From positions 1 to 61,229 of the forward strand of contig NZ_BJDL01000026.1 in assembly GCF_005405125.1 (NCBI RefSeq): a DNA stretch of 61,229 bases, in the 5' to 3' direction. The notes beneath the pieces were generated by a model. It was not told the DNA's origin. It did no database searches and saw only the letters and a list, made by a program, of their open reading frames with translations. Positions 17,072-25,916 of this stretch are shown one piece after another (the first letter of the stretch is position 1; each line of letters opens with the position of its first letter). Source of the stretch: Lactiplantibacillus songbeiensis (lineage in GTDB: Bacteria > Bacillota > Bacilli > Lactobacillales > Lactobacillaceae). Position numbers and translations under genes: made by a program.

Positions 17072-17608
17072 ATGGCGAATTTAACTGCGCAACGCTGGCA
17101 AGCGATTCAGGGCAACGATGCGCGCCAAGATGGCCGCTTTTACTACGGGGTGACGAGTACTGGCATATTTTGTCGACCAAGTTGCCATTCCCGGCTGCCA
17201 CGACCGGAGCACCTAAAAATCTTTCTAACGGTTGAAGCGGCACTAGCTGCTGGCTTTCGGCCGTGTAAACGATGTCGACCGACCGGACAAGCAGTGACGG
17301 CCGCAGAATGGGTGACCGAGATCGACCGCATTATTGCAACCCACTACGCAGAGCCGTTGACATTAACCGAGTTGGCACAACTCGCCCACGGTGCCCCATA
17401 TTATTTGCACCATGTGTATCAACAACAGACCGGGCAGACGCCGTTAGCGACATTAAAGCAGGTTCGCTTGCAGCAGGCCCAACACTTATTACGGACAACG
17501 ACGCAGCCGATTAGTGAAATCGCTCAGGCGTGTGGTTTTCAAAGTGCGGCGTATTTTAGCACTTGTTTTAAGCAGGTGTTCGGCCAGACGCCGCGTCAAT
17601 TTCGTTAA
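17072..17608 (+). CDS. adaA: Ada-type methylphosphotriester repair protein / AraC regulator (AdaA)
   Basis: 178 residues. N-terminal Ada metal-binding domain with four Cys in IFCRPSCHSR and PCKRC, which takes methyl from phosphotriesters in DNA. C-terminal AraC double HTH (about 85-178, ISEIAQACGFQSAAYFSTCFK and GQTPRQFR). ATG 17072 has CAGGAGGTG upstream; the frame is open further up but without a good site. It is expected to activate itself and the divergent ogt after methylation. Confidence 0.92.
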   Translation: MANLTAQRWQAIQGNDARQDGRFYYGVTSTGIFCRPSCHSRLPRPEHLKIFLTVEAALAAGFRPCKRCRPTGQAVTAAEWVTEIDRIIATHYAEPLTLTELAQLAHGAPYYLHHVYQQQTGQTPLATLKQVRLQQAQHLLRTTTQPISEIAQACGFQSAAYFSTCFKQVFGQTPRQFR

Positions 17609-17666
17609 ACATGGCAATTGAACAAGTGTTCCCCAAAATTATCATGAGCGGCATTTTAACTGCGAT

Positions 17667-17692
17667 TGACATGCTATCATTAGGCAATGTCA
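17667..17692 (+). promoter_or_regulatory. Extended -10 promoter inside a dyad, upstream of the HEPN gene
   Basis: TGCTATCAT (17672-17680) resembles an extended -10 box. It lies between TGACAT (17667-17672) and ATGTCA (17687-17692), a 6 bp inverted repeat that could be an operator. Inference from pattern only. Confidence 0.4.
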
Positions 17693-17723
17693 GTTGCATT
17701 GGTCATGTTTGGGGGGATGTCAA

Positions 17724-19064
17724 ATGGACGAAAAGCTGTTGGGGGAACATTTTCAGATTTTTGAAACATTTATTTTACGTGTCTTAGTTATTCAAGATAC
17801 GGATTTGTTTGCGTTAAAGCAAGGACTTAAAAATAGTATTTTTCAATTTAAGGGTATGAACTTGAATGCGCTAAAAAAAGTCATAGATTACTATCAATCT
17901 GATGGTTTAAGTGAGCTGCCGGCAGATGATGAAGTTAAATTTATCATGAAAAATTTAACATATGATACAACTAAGAAATTGTTTTCGTCCAAAAATGAAT
18001 ATGTGAGAAGCTTATTTGGACATTATTACGCGGAACAAAATCGAGTGGAATTGGAGCTCCAAAAACAGTATTCATCTTTATTGGTGACAGCTTGCAGTAT
18101 GTTTGAGATTTTGATTGGAAGTCTATTGGATTTTGAATTAATCAATGTTTATCAACAATCGGCTTATGTGGCTAAGCGTAAAGTTAGTTTTGAACGCGTT
18201 TTAGCAGCAGGTAGTGTTCAAAAATTGCATACTGAATTAGTTCAAGAATATATTCAACAATTACAGTATGCTTCAGTGCTGGTTTGGTTGAATGATTATT
18301 TGAAGATTTGCACTAAAGAAAAGGTACCGATTGAGCGTCAGACACAACTAAAATCAATTGCGAAACAAGTTGCTGAAATATTTGAATTACGGAATATTAT
18401 TGTTCATAACGACGGCATTGTAACACAGAGGTATCAACAACTGAATGGGAAGACGACGGTTGGGGAACAAGTCAGTTTGAATGAAAAGCAGTTTTTATTT
18501 AGGCTAGATCAGCTTTTAGACCTAGGAATTGAATTGTTCTTATTAAATCTTGAAAAAGGTAAGCAGTATTATCAATGGCAATATCGACAATGGTTAAATG
18601 GCCTTTTTGTAGATTATTTGAGAACTCAGCCGCTATCTGCCAAGCGCGTATACGAATTCTTAGTTACAAAATTATTCAGCGAAACAGCTAATCTAGATTT
18701 TTTAACAATGAACCCTGATTCGACTGATTATAATTGGCAATTACAAATGTATGAGGAATGTATCACGTTTATGATTAATCGGCAGTTAAGCATTGATTTT
18801 TCGGGGACTCAGTCTGCAACCAAGCAACCTGAAGCTGAATTGTTTTTAAATTCTGATTTCAAGACTGAAAATACGAAGTTTGATATCTGGCGAGCACTAA
18901 AAAGTGGAAATGATGATACACTTACAGAAGCAGCAATTGTATTTTTAAGTCAGATGCCAAATAAGCAGATGCGGTTTAATGCACTTAGTCAGCCAGTGTT
19001 TGATCGGATTAGGACGCTGCCTAATTTTGATAGTTATTTGAAAAAGTTAAAGTATACTGATTAG
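17724..19064 (+). CDS. HEPN-motif protein of unknown function (446 aa)
   Basis: Mostly helical, soluble, no signal peptide. Not recognised as a named family. Residues 223-228 read RNIIVH inside IFELRNIIVHNDG, matching the R-x4-H motif of HEPN-superfamily ribonucleases and toxins, preceded by a helical region (110-220) of suitable size. The C-terminal half (about 270-446) has no recognised domain. ATG 17724 with GGGGGG at 17711-17716 is the likely start. Composition is visibly more AT-rich than neighbours, as is the next gene, which suggests recent acquisition. A role in defence or abortive infection is plausible but unproven. Confidence 0.65.
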   Translation: MDEKLLGEHFQIFETFILRVLVIQDTDLFALKQGLKNSIFQFKGMNLNALKKVIDYYQSDGLSELPADDEVKFIMKNLTYDTTKKLFSSKNEYVRSLFGHYYAEQNRVELELQKQYSSLLVTACSMFEILIGSLLDFELINVYQQSAYVAKRKVSFERVLAAGSVQKLHTELVQEYIQQLQYASVLVWLNDYLKICTKEKVPIERQTQLKSIAKQVAEIFELRNIIVHNDGIVTQRYQQLNGKTTVGEQVSLNEKQFLFRLDQLLDLGIELFLLNLEKGKQYYQWQYRQWLNGLFVDYLRTQPLSAKRVYEFLVTKLFSETANLDFLTMNPDSTDYNWQLQMYEECITFMINRQLSIDFSGTQSATKQPEAELFLNSDFKTENTKFDIWRALKSGNDDTLTEAAIVFLSQMPNKQMRFNALSQPVFDRIRTLPNFDSYLKKLKYTD

Positions 19065-19083
19065 CAAAAGGGATGTGTAAATA

Positions 19084-19475
19084 ATGTTAACAATGGATGA
19101 TCCTTGGCTCCAACGGGATAATACGTCGATTTATGTTGGTGATGAGCTTCGTATGGTGACTAAGAATGGCTACCCTAGACAATTTTCAATTTTAGATAAT
19201 TATGTTGAAGCTGGTATAATTAAGCCATTAACTAATGTGGAAAAAATAAGCATTAACTATAGAAGGGGGAGCATGATGGTTCCTTCGATGATGAACGGCT
19301 AAATATTGATAATGTGATTTTACAATTAGGTGAATTTAAAGATATTGAAGATGCAAATTTAAATTTCAAGCCCGAAAAAAACAATAGATCTTTAAAGCAG
19401 ATAATTCTTAAATCAGCACAGAAAAAACGCCGTACCCAGTCAAAAGGGTGCGGCGTTTTAATGTTGTTTATTTAA
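19084..19475 (+). pseudogene. Frameshifted small gene following the HEPN-motif gene
   Basis: The first frame (19084-19302) codes MLTMDDPWLQRDN... for 72 residues and stops. A second open frame continues without stops from the G5 run at 19265-19269 to 19475 (GEHDGSFDDERL..., acidic and protein-like). One extra G would join them into about 130 residues. Either a one-base deletion in a G6 tract, a phase-variable tract, or a -1 recoding site. The joined frame runs through the terminator at 19424-19460, so its original end may be lost. Spacing of 19 bp from the HEPN gene suggests an operon partner. Function unknown. Confidence 0.6.
19424..19460. terminator. Bidirectional terminator
   Basis: AAAACGCCGTACCC pairs with GGGTGCGGCGTTTT (one wobble-like mismatch). 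It serves the plus-strand accessory genes and the minus-strand LysM gene. Confidence 0.8.
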
Positions 19476-19480
19476 AAATC

Positions 19481-20089
19481 TTAATACCAGCCGTTTGATA
19501 ACCAGTGAGCTTTCGCAGCTGACCATGAGCCATAGCGTGAGCTGACATAATTATTAGCGACCTTTTCTTGGTTAGCGGCTGAGTAGTCGCCGTTCAAGTA
19601 AGATTTACTTAATTGATATTTACCGTAGTAGTTTCCATTCGAAGCTGAGTATGAACCACCAGATTCTTTACCAGCAATCCAAGCTTTGGCTGATGAATCT
19701 GAACCAGAAGTGGTGCTAGTGGTACTCGTACTTGCGGTATTAGCTGTATTCGTGGTGCTAGCAGTGCTAGGTTGACTAGTTGTCTGAGTTGTTGCGCTAG
19801 TATTAGCATTGTTAGCCGTCGTAGCGGTCGTGGAAACGTTACTGGTAGACGTTGAACTTGTGGTGCTCGTCCCATTAACTTCCAATTGATCGCCGACATA
19901 AATTAAGTTGACGTTGCTGAGGTTATTGGCCGTTTTGATGGCTGAAACCGTCGTATTATTAGCGGCTGCAATCTTAGCAACAGTATCACCAGATTTAACG
20001 GTTACTGTATCAGCGTTAGCGGCAGTTGACCCGATTGCGAACAAACTAGCTGCAGCAACGGTCGATAATAGTAAACTTTTAATCTTCAT
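19481..20089 (-). CDS. Exported LysM protein with Apf/transglycosylase-like C-terminus
   Basis: 202 residues. Signal peptide (1-26, cleavage near ANA-DT), one LysM domain binding peptidoglycan (about 28-72, VKSGDTVAKIAAANN ... IYVGDQLEV), a Ser/Thr-rich linker (73-134), then the short C-terminal domain of aggregation-promoting-factor-like proteins (AWIAGKESGGSYS with Glu142, GKYQLSKSYL). Related proteins cut or remodel peptidoglycan and are abundant on lactobacillus surfaces. The extracellular linker may be O-glycosylated; a glycosyltransferase pair lies 400 bp away. Confidence 0.88.
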   Translation of the reverse strand: MKIKSLLLSTVAAASLFAIGSTAANADTVTVKSGDTVAKIAAANNTTVSAIKTANNLSNVNLIYVGDQLEVNGTSTTSSTSTSNVSTTATTANNANTSATTQTTSQPSTASTTNTANTASTSTTSTTSGSDSSAKAWIAGKESGGSYSASNGNYYGKYQLSKSYLNGDYSAANQEKVANNYVSSRYGSWSAAKAHWLSNGWY

Positions 20090-20427
20090 ATAGATAGTTT
20101 CACTCCTGTATTTTGTCTTGGCTAAATTAAAACGATAAATTGATCAACGCCGATTAGTGCGCGTCAACCAAACAACAAAATCTAGTATAACGGGTGAATG
20201 TTGCAGTGACGTCAATGGCAAGTTACGGTTTTTAGGGTGATTTGTAATAAAGACTGATTATTGTAACGTCTTGTAATATATGAGGCCGTTTATCGCTTTA
20301 TATTATTAACGTTATTAAGACGTATAATATAGAAGATAATAGCCGACTTAGCTTAAAATCCAGATGACAAAAATTACTGATAAAAGCTTTAAACACCACT
20401 GAAATTGCGCTTTTTAACGAGAAACTT

Positions 20428-20436
20428 TGCTATAAT
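20428..20436 (+). promoter_or_regulatory. Extended -10 promoter of the glycosyltransferase operon
   Basis: TGCTATAAT, an ideal extended -10, lies 51 bp before the first glycosyltransferase start. No strong -35. The rest of 20090-20427 is AT-rich with no gene seen. Confidence 0.55.
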
Positions 20437-20487
20437 TCAGGGTATTAGCCCGGATTTAGACCTTATTTGAAAGGGAGCGATTGGAAC

Positions 20488-22023
20488 ATGTATTATTTTA
20501 TCAATACCAGTATCAATCCCAAAAAGTCAGGGATTGAGCATGCGGAAATGAAGCGACTGGCACTATTTAACCAACACCACCTGCCAGCCAAAATCGTCAC
20601 CCGCTTTTTCTCTTTATCCTTGCACCGGACGTTAAAAGCGGCTGGAATTGCCGAACACAACCAAATTAATTTATTCGATTTTATCCAACAATCGACCAAT
20701 TTTGCCCCCATTAAACTGACTATCGCTGACTTGCATTTAGCCCCAGAGCTACGGATTCAAGCTGATGGGCATAATTACACCGTTTATCAAAATGAACATC
20801 TACTAATGCGGGTCAACACGTTTGGGCCAAATGATGACCAACTTAATAATGTTCAACTATATGATCCAAATGGTCACTTGGTCAAAACGGATTGGTACGA
20901 TACGCGCGGGTTTAAAGGCTTAGAACAGTTCTATACGGCCGAGGGACAAGTTGCCAGTGAACAAGTCTTTAACCCGATTGGTGAGGTGGTCTATCAGACT
21001 TTCCATATGCCCAACCGCCAAAATACGACGCAAAATTCACTCTATCGCTTCATTAACTATCACGGTCAAAACTGGTCATTTGTGGGTGAACAAGCGATGA
21101 CCCGGTTCTTCTTAGATGAATTGAATTACCAGCAACCAAAATCGGTCTTTATCGTTGATCGAACCTATGAGTTGGCTTATTCTGCGTTGCGGATGCGGAC
21201 CAAGGCATTTAAAGTCATGTATTTGCATAGCAATCATGTTAATGACCCCGCTCATCCTAAGTCAGCCACGTTGAATTATAATTACGCTTACGCGTTAAAT
21301 AATTTGTCAGACTGGCAGGGGGTCGCTGCGGCCACACCACAGCAAGTCCAAGACTTTCAGGATCGGTATGGTAATCGACCGCCAGTTTATACAATTCCAG
21401 TGGGAGTCGTGTCAGATGCGACTTTGGCGGCGCCCCACCAGCCTTGGGATCGACGAACGCCGGGGAAGATTATCTTTGTGGCGCGATTATCGGAAGAAAA
21501 ACAACAGGATCAAGTCATTAAAGCCTTTCAAAAGGTTCATGCGCAATTACCCCAAACGAGTCTGGACTTTTGGGGTTATGCGAATGGCGATACGGGTAAA
21601 AAACTCCGCCAGTTAGTGGCCGATTTAAAGCTAACGGCGGCAGTGACTTTCAATGATTATACGCAAGACTTAGCGCCCGTTTATGATGATGCCCAACTGG
21701 CCATGCTGACGTCGCGGGCAGAAGGCTTTGCTCTGGCGCTACTAGAAGGTCAGTCACATGGGGTGCCACAGATTGCTTATGATGTGAAGTACGGGCCACG
21801 CGCGATTATTCAGGCAGGTCGCGATGGTGAGTTAGTGCCGGTTAATGATGTGGACGCCTTAGCACAGGCAATGGTGGCCTTGCTTAGCGATGCGGATAAA
21901 TTACAAACGTATAGCACGAATGCCTATGCCGATGCGAAGCGTTATAGCAGTGACGCGGTTTGGCAAGCCTGGCAACCGTTGATAGCGGCCGCGGATCGTT
22001 TTTATGCTGGGGAGGAACGTTAA
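20488..22023 (+). CDS. TagE/GtfA-like family 4 glycosyltransferase
   Basis: 511 residues. The N-terminal half is the beta-meander region (DUF1975-like) typical of TagE/TarM/GtfA proteins (LYDPNGHLVKTDWYDTRGFKG); the C-terminal half is a GT-B fold with FVARLSEEKQQD, the donor-site ALLEGQSHGVPQIAYDVKYGP and the E-x7-E type SRAEGFALALLE motif. Such enzymes add glucose to teichoic acid or GlcNAc/hexose to Ser/Thr of exported proteins. ATG 20488 is preferred. The stop overlaps the next start by one base (TAATG), so the two are made together, as in GtfA-GtfB pairs. Confidence 0.85.
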   Translation: MYYFINTSINPKKSGIEHAEMKRLALFNQHHLPAKIVTRFFSLSLHRTLKAAGIAEHNQINLFDFIQQSTNFAPIKLTIADLHLAPELRIQADGHNYTVYQNEHLLMRVNTFGPNDDQLNNVQLYDPNGHLVKTDWYDTRGFKGLEQFYTAEGQVASEQVFNPIGEVVYQTFHMPNRQNTTQNSLYRFINYHGQNWSFVGEQAMTRFFLDELNYQQPKSVFIVDRTYELAYSALRMRTKAFKVMYLHSNHVNDPAHPKSATLNYNYAYALNNLSDWQGVAAATPQQVQDFQDRYGNRPPVYTIPVGVVSDATLAAPHQPWDRRTPGKIIFVARLSEEKQQDQVIKAFQKVHAQLPQTSLDFWGYANGDTGKKLRQLVADLKLTAAVTFNDYTQDLAPVYDDAQLAMLTSRAEGFALALLEGQSHGVPQIAYDVKYGPRAIIQAGRDGELVPVNDVDALAQAMVALLSDADKLQTYSTNAYADAKRYSSDAVWQAWQPLIAAADRFYAGEER

Positions 22024-23531
22024 TGTATTATTTTGTGAATCAATATGTGATGGCATTAAATTCTGGCGTTGAACACGCGGAATTTAAGCGTCTCCAGTTA
22101 TTTACCGACCAACAGGCTCCCGCCAAACTGGTGACGCGCCACTTTGATGCGTTACTGCATCAAAATATGCGCCGGTTTAATATTGCGGACACGCAGCTAG
22201 TCAATCTATTCGACTTCTTTCGTGGGACTGAGACGTTTGCCAGTCAAGTCGTTAAAATTGAGGACCTGAATATACCGCGGGATTACACCATTAAGCCGAA
22301 TCCTAATGTGAGCGAAATCAGTGACGGCGACCGCTTAGTTGCTAAAGTTCACTTTGTGCCAAGTACGGTGGGCCATGTGTACTTTATTGAAAACTTTGAT
22401 AGGTTTGGTAATCTGGTTCAGCGAACGGATTATGATGAACGCGGTTTTAAGGCCCGGGATGAATTTTTTGCGCCGACTGGTGATCCCATAACGGATATTT
22501 TTTATCGGCCAGATGGCAGTCGGCTAGCGGAACAATATTATGCGCATAATGATCATGGCGGGAATTACGTTTCCTTATGTAAGCTGATTAATTACCAGGG
22601 TCAGGACGACTACTTTAATGGAGAAAATGAGTGGTATCGGTTCTTCCTAGATGAACTCAATCGGCAAAATGGGTTGAATAATACCTTTATCGCAGACCGA
22701 CCACTCGCAACCCAATGGCCAGTGATCAATATGCAGACGCCAGCGCGGAAGTATTTATGGTTACCAACACCGCATGCGGTTGATCCGCAAGACCAGGTCT
22801 ATTCGAATTTAAATAATGCCTATGTCTATGGCATTCATGAACATTTAGACCAGCTTGATGGCTTGATTACAAGTACGGACCAACAGCGGCAAGACTTAGC
22901 ACAGTGGTTAGGTGGTCAATCACCAAGACCTATCTATGCCATCTCGCAAGCGGTCGTCTTAACTGCCCAAGCCCAGCGACCGTCAATTCGGCTAGCGCAA
23001 CGGCAGGCACACCAGATCATTTATACGGGACGGGTTGACCATGGCCGGCGCGTCGATCAACTAATAACGGCCTTTCAACAAGTTCGGCAGACGATTGCCG
23101 ATGCTACTTTGGTGATCTACGGGTATGGGGCCGCGTTAGAAGAACTTAAGACCCAAGTTAAGCAGTTAAAACTCGGTGATGCCGTTCGCTTTGCTGGTTA
23201 TCAACCGGACTTAACAACGGTCTATGATCAAGCGGGCGCCTATGTGTATACTGGCGAGAGCGATGCGCAACCGTTGTCGTTGATTGAAGCGTTAAGTCAT
23301 GGCGTACCGGCCGTAGCCTATGATATTAATTATGGCCCACGTGATGTGATTCAATCAGGCGTGAATGGTTATCTGGTGACCGATGGAGCGATTAATCAAT
23401 TGGCAGCTAGTCTGACGAAAATGCTAGCGAAGCCCAAGCACCATCAGCATCTCATTGACGGTGCTTATCGAAGCAGTCAACAATATCAAGAAGCGGCGGT
23501 TTGGCAACAGTGGCAAGCCATCGTTAACTAA
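22023..23531 (+). CDS. Second TagE/GtfB-like glycosyltransferase
   Basis: 502 residues, same layout as its neighbour and clearly a diverged paralogue (MYYFVNQYVMALNSGVEHAE against MYYFINTSINPKKSGIEHAE). In the donor site ESDAQPLSLIEALSHGVPAVAYDINYG the first Glu region differs from the usual SxxEG (here GESDAQ), so it may be a less active or chaperone-like partner, as GtfB is to GtfA. Ends at a bidirectional terminator. Acceptor is uncertain: wall teichoic acid or serine-rich surface proteins. Confidence 0.85.
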   Translation: MYYFVNQYVMALNSGVEHAEFKRLQLFTDQQAPAKLVTRHFDALLHQNMRRFNIADTQLVNLFDFFRGTETFASQVVKIEDLNIPRDYTIKPNPNVSEISDGDRLVAKVHFVPSTVGHVYFIENFDRFGNLVQRTDYDERGFKARDEFFAPTGDPITDIFYRPDGSRLAEQYYAHNDHGGNYVSLCKLINYQGQDDYFNGENEWYRFFLDELNRQNGLNNTFIADRPLATQWPVINMQTPARKYLWLPTPHAVDPQDQVYSNLNNAYVYGIHEHLDQLDGLITSTDQQRQDLAQWLGGQSPRPIYAISQAVVLTAQAQRPSIRLAQRQAHQIIYTGRVDHGRRVDQLITAFQQVRQTIADATLVIYGYGAALEELKTQVKQLKLGDAVRFAGYQPDLTTVYDQAGAYVYTGESDAQPLSLIEALSHGVPAVAYDINYGPRDVIQSGVNGYLVTDGAINQLAASLTKMLAKPKHHQHLIDGAYRSSQQYQEAAVWQQWQAIVN

Positions 23532-23534
23532 AAA

Positions 23535-23578
23535 AACGGTCATCACTTGGAAAAATTCGAGTGGTGACCGCTTTTTTA
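23535..23578. terminator. Bidirectional terminator
   Basis: CGGTCATCACT pairs with AGTGGTGACCG, A tract left and T6 right; between convergent gtfB-like and LysR genes. Confidence 0.85.
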
Positions 23579-23579
23579 G

Positions 23580-24404
23580 TTAACGCCAATGTTGGAGTTG
23601 TGCCACAATCAAATCTTGAACTGGTTGCAATTGCGGCGTTGGACTAGTTTTGGTCAATAAATAAAATTGGCGATGATAGTTATCCGGTAACGCTTTAGTA
23701 GGAACCGTGGGCGCTAAGACATGTTCGGAGATAATGCTTTGTCCAATACCTTGTGCCAAGAGGTCGGCGATAATTTGGTTACTATGAATAATCATGGTTT
23801 CTGTCGGGGTAATATTATTGGCTTTTAGATAAGCATCAGTATAATGACGGACGCCGGAGTTAGGTTCTCGAATCAGCCACAAAGGACTTTGAAAGTCACC
23901 AGCGAGGACAAGTTCATCTTGACCAAAGGCGAGTCGGTCTAAATGGTCGGTCACGAGCGGCTTTTCGATTAGGCCGAAGTCTAGTTTGTGCTGCGTCATT
24001 TGGGTTAAAATGACCGCCGAATTAGCCCACGTAATTTGAAAGTTGAATTGACCACTGAGCGGTGCTAAGTGTCGCAGTAATGTGGGTAGAACGACGCTGG
24101 CTGTCGTATGCGAGGCACCAATCCGGCAAAGGGGGCGGGCTGATTGGTTGTCAGCTTGCATGGCGAACTTGGTGGCATCCCACTGTTCGAGTAGCTTCTG
24201 AGCGTGTTGATACAATAGTGTCCCATTCGCAGTTGGTAAGATTTCTTGGCGACCATTGCGGGTAAACAAGGTTGTTTGCAAATCAGCTTCTAACTGTTTA
24301 ATTTGTGTTGAAACAGTGGGTTGTGAAATAAAGAGTTGTTCAGCGGCATGCGAGAAATTGCGCGTTTCATAAACGGCCTTAAAGGTCTGTAAGTGTTTTA
24401 GCAT
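23580..24404 (-). CDS. LysR family transcriptional regulator
   Basis: 274 residues. N-terminal HTH (TFKAVYETRNFSHAAEQLFISQPTVSTQIKQLE, quoted partly: FSHAAEQLFISQPTVS) and a C-terminal periplasmic-binding-like effector domain (about 90-270). Divergent from the YeiH-family gene with a 112 bp gap, an arrangement also seen for yeiE/yeiH in enterobacteria. It likely activates that gene. Effector unknown. Confidence 0.9.
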   Translation of the reverse strand: MLKHLQTFKAVYETRNFSHAAEQLFISQPTVSTQIKQLEADLQTTLFTRNGRQEILPTANGTLLYQHAQKLLEQWDATKFAMQADNQSARPLCRIGASHTTASVVLPTLLRHLAPLSGQFNFQITWANSAVILTQMTQHKLDFGLIEKPLVTDHLDRLAFGQDELVLAGDFQSPLWLIREPNSGVRHYTDAYLKANNITPTETMIIHSNQIIADLLAQGIGQSIISEHVLAPTVPTKALPDNYHRQFYLLTKTSPTPQLQPVQDLIVAQLQHWR

Positions 24405-24516
24405 GATTGAGTTAGCTTTCTATTAGATTTATTAATAGTTACTATCATAAAGATTTATTTCTCAAATGTAAATAATCTCGGTATACTATGGCTAATCGAA
24501 GGAAAGAGGCGTAGGA

Positions 24517-25530
24517 ATGCAAAAAGTACGACAGATTTTACCTGGCTTAATCGTCAGTCTAGTGATTGCAATTATTAGTCAATTCGTTGCCAAAATCATA
24601 CCAACTTTAGGAGCGGCCACGATTGCCATTTTAATTGGTATTTTGGCCGGCAATACGGTTTTAAAACAACCGAGTTTAGGGGCTGGGACTAAGTTCTCAG
24701 AAAGTAAATTATTGGAGTACTCCGTCATGCTATTAGGTGCCACCATGACGATTCAAACGATTGGTAAGATTGGTGTTTGGGGTGTGGGCTTTATCTTACT
24801 GCAAATGTCGATCACCATCGTGGGGGCCTTATGGTTAGGCCAAAAGTTAGGCTTTGGGGAATCCAAACGGTTATTAATGGCTGGTGGGAACGCGGTCTGT
24901 GGGTCATCAGCGATTGCGTCGATTGCGCCAGTTATTGAGGCGGATGACGACGATAAAGGCATGATCATTACCTTGGTCAATCTGATGGGAACGGTCTTAA
25001 TGCTGACGTTGCCATGGCTTGGGATTGGTTTATTCGGTGGGAATACTATTCTTAAAGGGGCTCTAATTGGTGGTACCTTGCAGTCCGTGGGTCAAGTAGT
25101 GGCCGCGGCTAGCATGGTCAGCCAAGCAACGGTCCAATTTGCCACGATTTTTAAAATTATGCGGATTATGATGTTGGTCGTGGTCGTTTTGATTTTTGGT
25201 CGCTTACACCAACGGCATTTAGAAAATGAAGTCGCTGAAGAAGCACAAATTAGTGGTAATGGTAGTGGTCATTGGTTGCCATGGTATGTCGCTGGCTTTT
25301 TGATTCTCTGTGCGATCAATAGTCTGGTGAGCTTGCCCGCTATTATTGGGACAGTTGCCCATGTAACCAGTAGTTGGTTTGAAATTATCGCCTTGGCCGC
25401 GATTGGCTTGCGTTTGAATCTCGCAAACTTCTTAAAGGCTGGTAAAAAACTCGCCTTGTACGGGCTAGGCGTGGGAACGTTACAAGTGACCAGTGCCTTG
25501 ATTTTAATAAGTATTTTGTTAAACCGTTAG
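24517..25530 (+). CDS. YeiH/PSE family putative sulfate exporter
   Basis: 337 residues with about ten hydrophobic segments. Family features are GGNAVCGSSAIASIAPVI and the following DDDDKGMIITLVNLMGTVLM. The YeiH (UPF0324) family is annotated as putative sulfate exporter, though transport evidence is thin. Ribosome site GGAAAGAGG is well placed. It is divergent from, and probably controlled by, the LysR protein. Confidence 0.87.
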   Translation: MQKVRQILPGLIVSLVIAIISQFVAKIIPTLGAATIAILIGILAGNTVLKQPSLGAGTKFSESKLLEYSVMLLGATMTIQTIGKIGVWGVGFILLQMSITIVGALWLGQKLGFGESKRLLMAGGNAVCGSSAIASIAPVIEADDDDKGMIITLVNLMGTVLMLTLPWLGIGLFGGNTILKGALIGGTLQSVGQVVAAASMVSQATVQFATIFKIMRIMMLVVVVLIFGRLHQRHLENEVAEEAQISGNGSGHWLPWYVAGFLILCAINSLVSLPAIIGTVAHVTSSWFEIIALAAIGLRLNLANFLKAGKKLALYGLGVGTLQVTSALILISILLNR

Positions 25531-25663
25531 TAATGTGAGCAATCAATCAAATTGATTGAGCCTGTTGATTGCATTCGCAAATGGGATAAATGCAAAATTA
25601 TTGTGAGTGATCTTTAAAAAATTGCTACTCGACAGTCGAACCTCCTAAAAGGGTCGGTATAAT

Positions 25664-25777
25664 ATGAAAACGGTTCAAAATTGGCTTTCAAACTTCACCG
25701 GATTATACATGGGAAAGACTGGTTCCATTTCGTTTAAAGGGATGAAATTCAAGTGGGACGGGCATTTCAATAATTAG
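25664..25777 (+). CDS. Possible 37-residue basic peptide
   Basis: An ORF below the usual cut-off: begins MKTVQNWLSNFTGLYMG, ends KMKFKWDGHFNN-like (Lys/Phe/Gly-rich), then TAG. It is basic, aromatic-rich, without a signal peptide. AAAAGGG sits about 11 bases upstream. A TATAAT (25658-25663) directly before the ATG could be a -10 box, which would argue against translation from that promoter. It lies in the 390 bp gap between the YeiH gene and the S-layer gene. Real gene status is uncertain. Confidence 0.35.
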   Translation: MKTVQNWLSNFTGLYMGKTGSISFKGMKFKWDGHFNN

Positions 25778-25806
25778 GGAATCTTAAATTTTTTGAGCAT
25801 TAAAGG

Positions 25807-25835
25807 TTTACACTCTCGGAAATATGCTATATACT
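25807..25835 (+). promoter_or_regulatory. slpA: Strong promoter of the S-layer gene
   Basis: TTTACA (25807-25812) and TATACT (25830-25835) with a 17 bp spacer. The leader to the start codon is about 75 bases and ends in GGAGGGG, as expected for a highly expressed gene. Confidence 0.8.
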
Positions 25836-25916
25836 GAAAGCACGTTGAGGTTATATCGTCAAACGAAATAGTCTGGCGTTAGTGTCACACATATATTTTA
25901 TGGAGGGGTTTAGATT

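Noticed and set aside
25531-25620. TCAATCAAATTGATTGA hairpin after the YeiH gene as terminator
   Set aside because: Palindrome is present but no T tract follows; termination is unproven.
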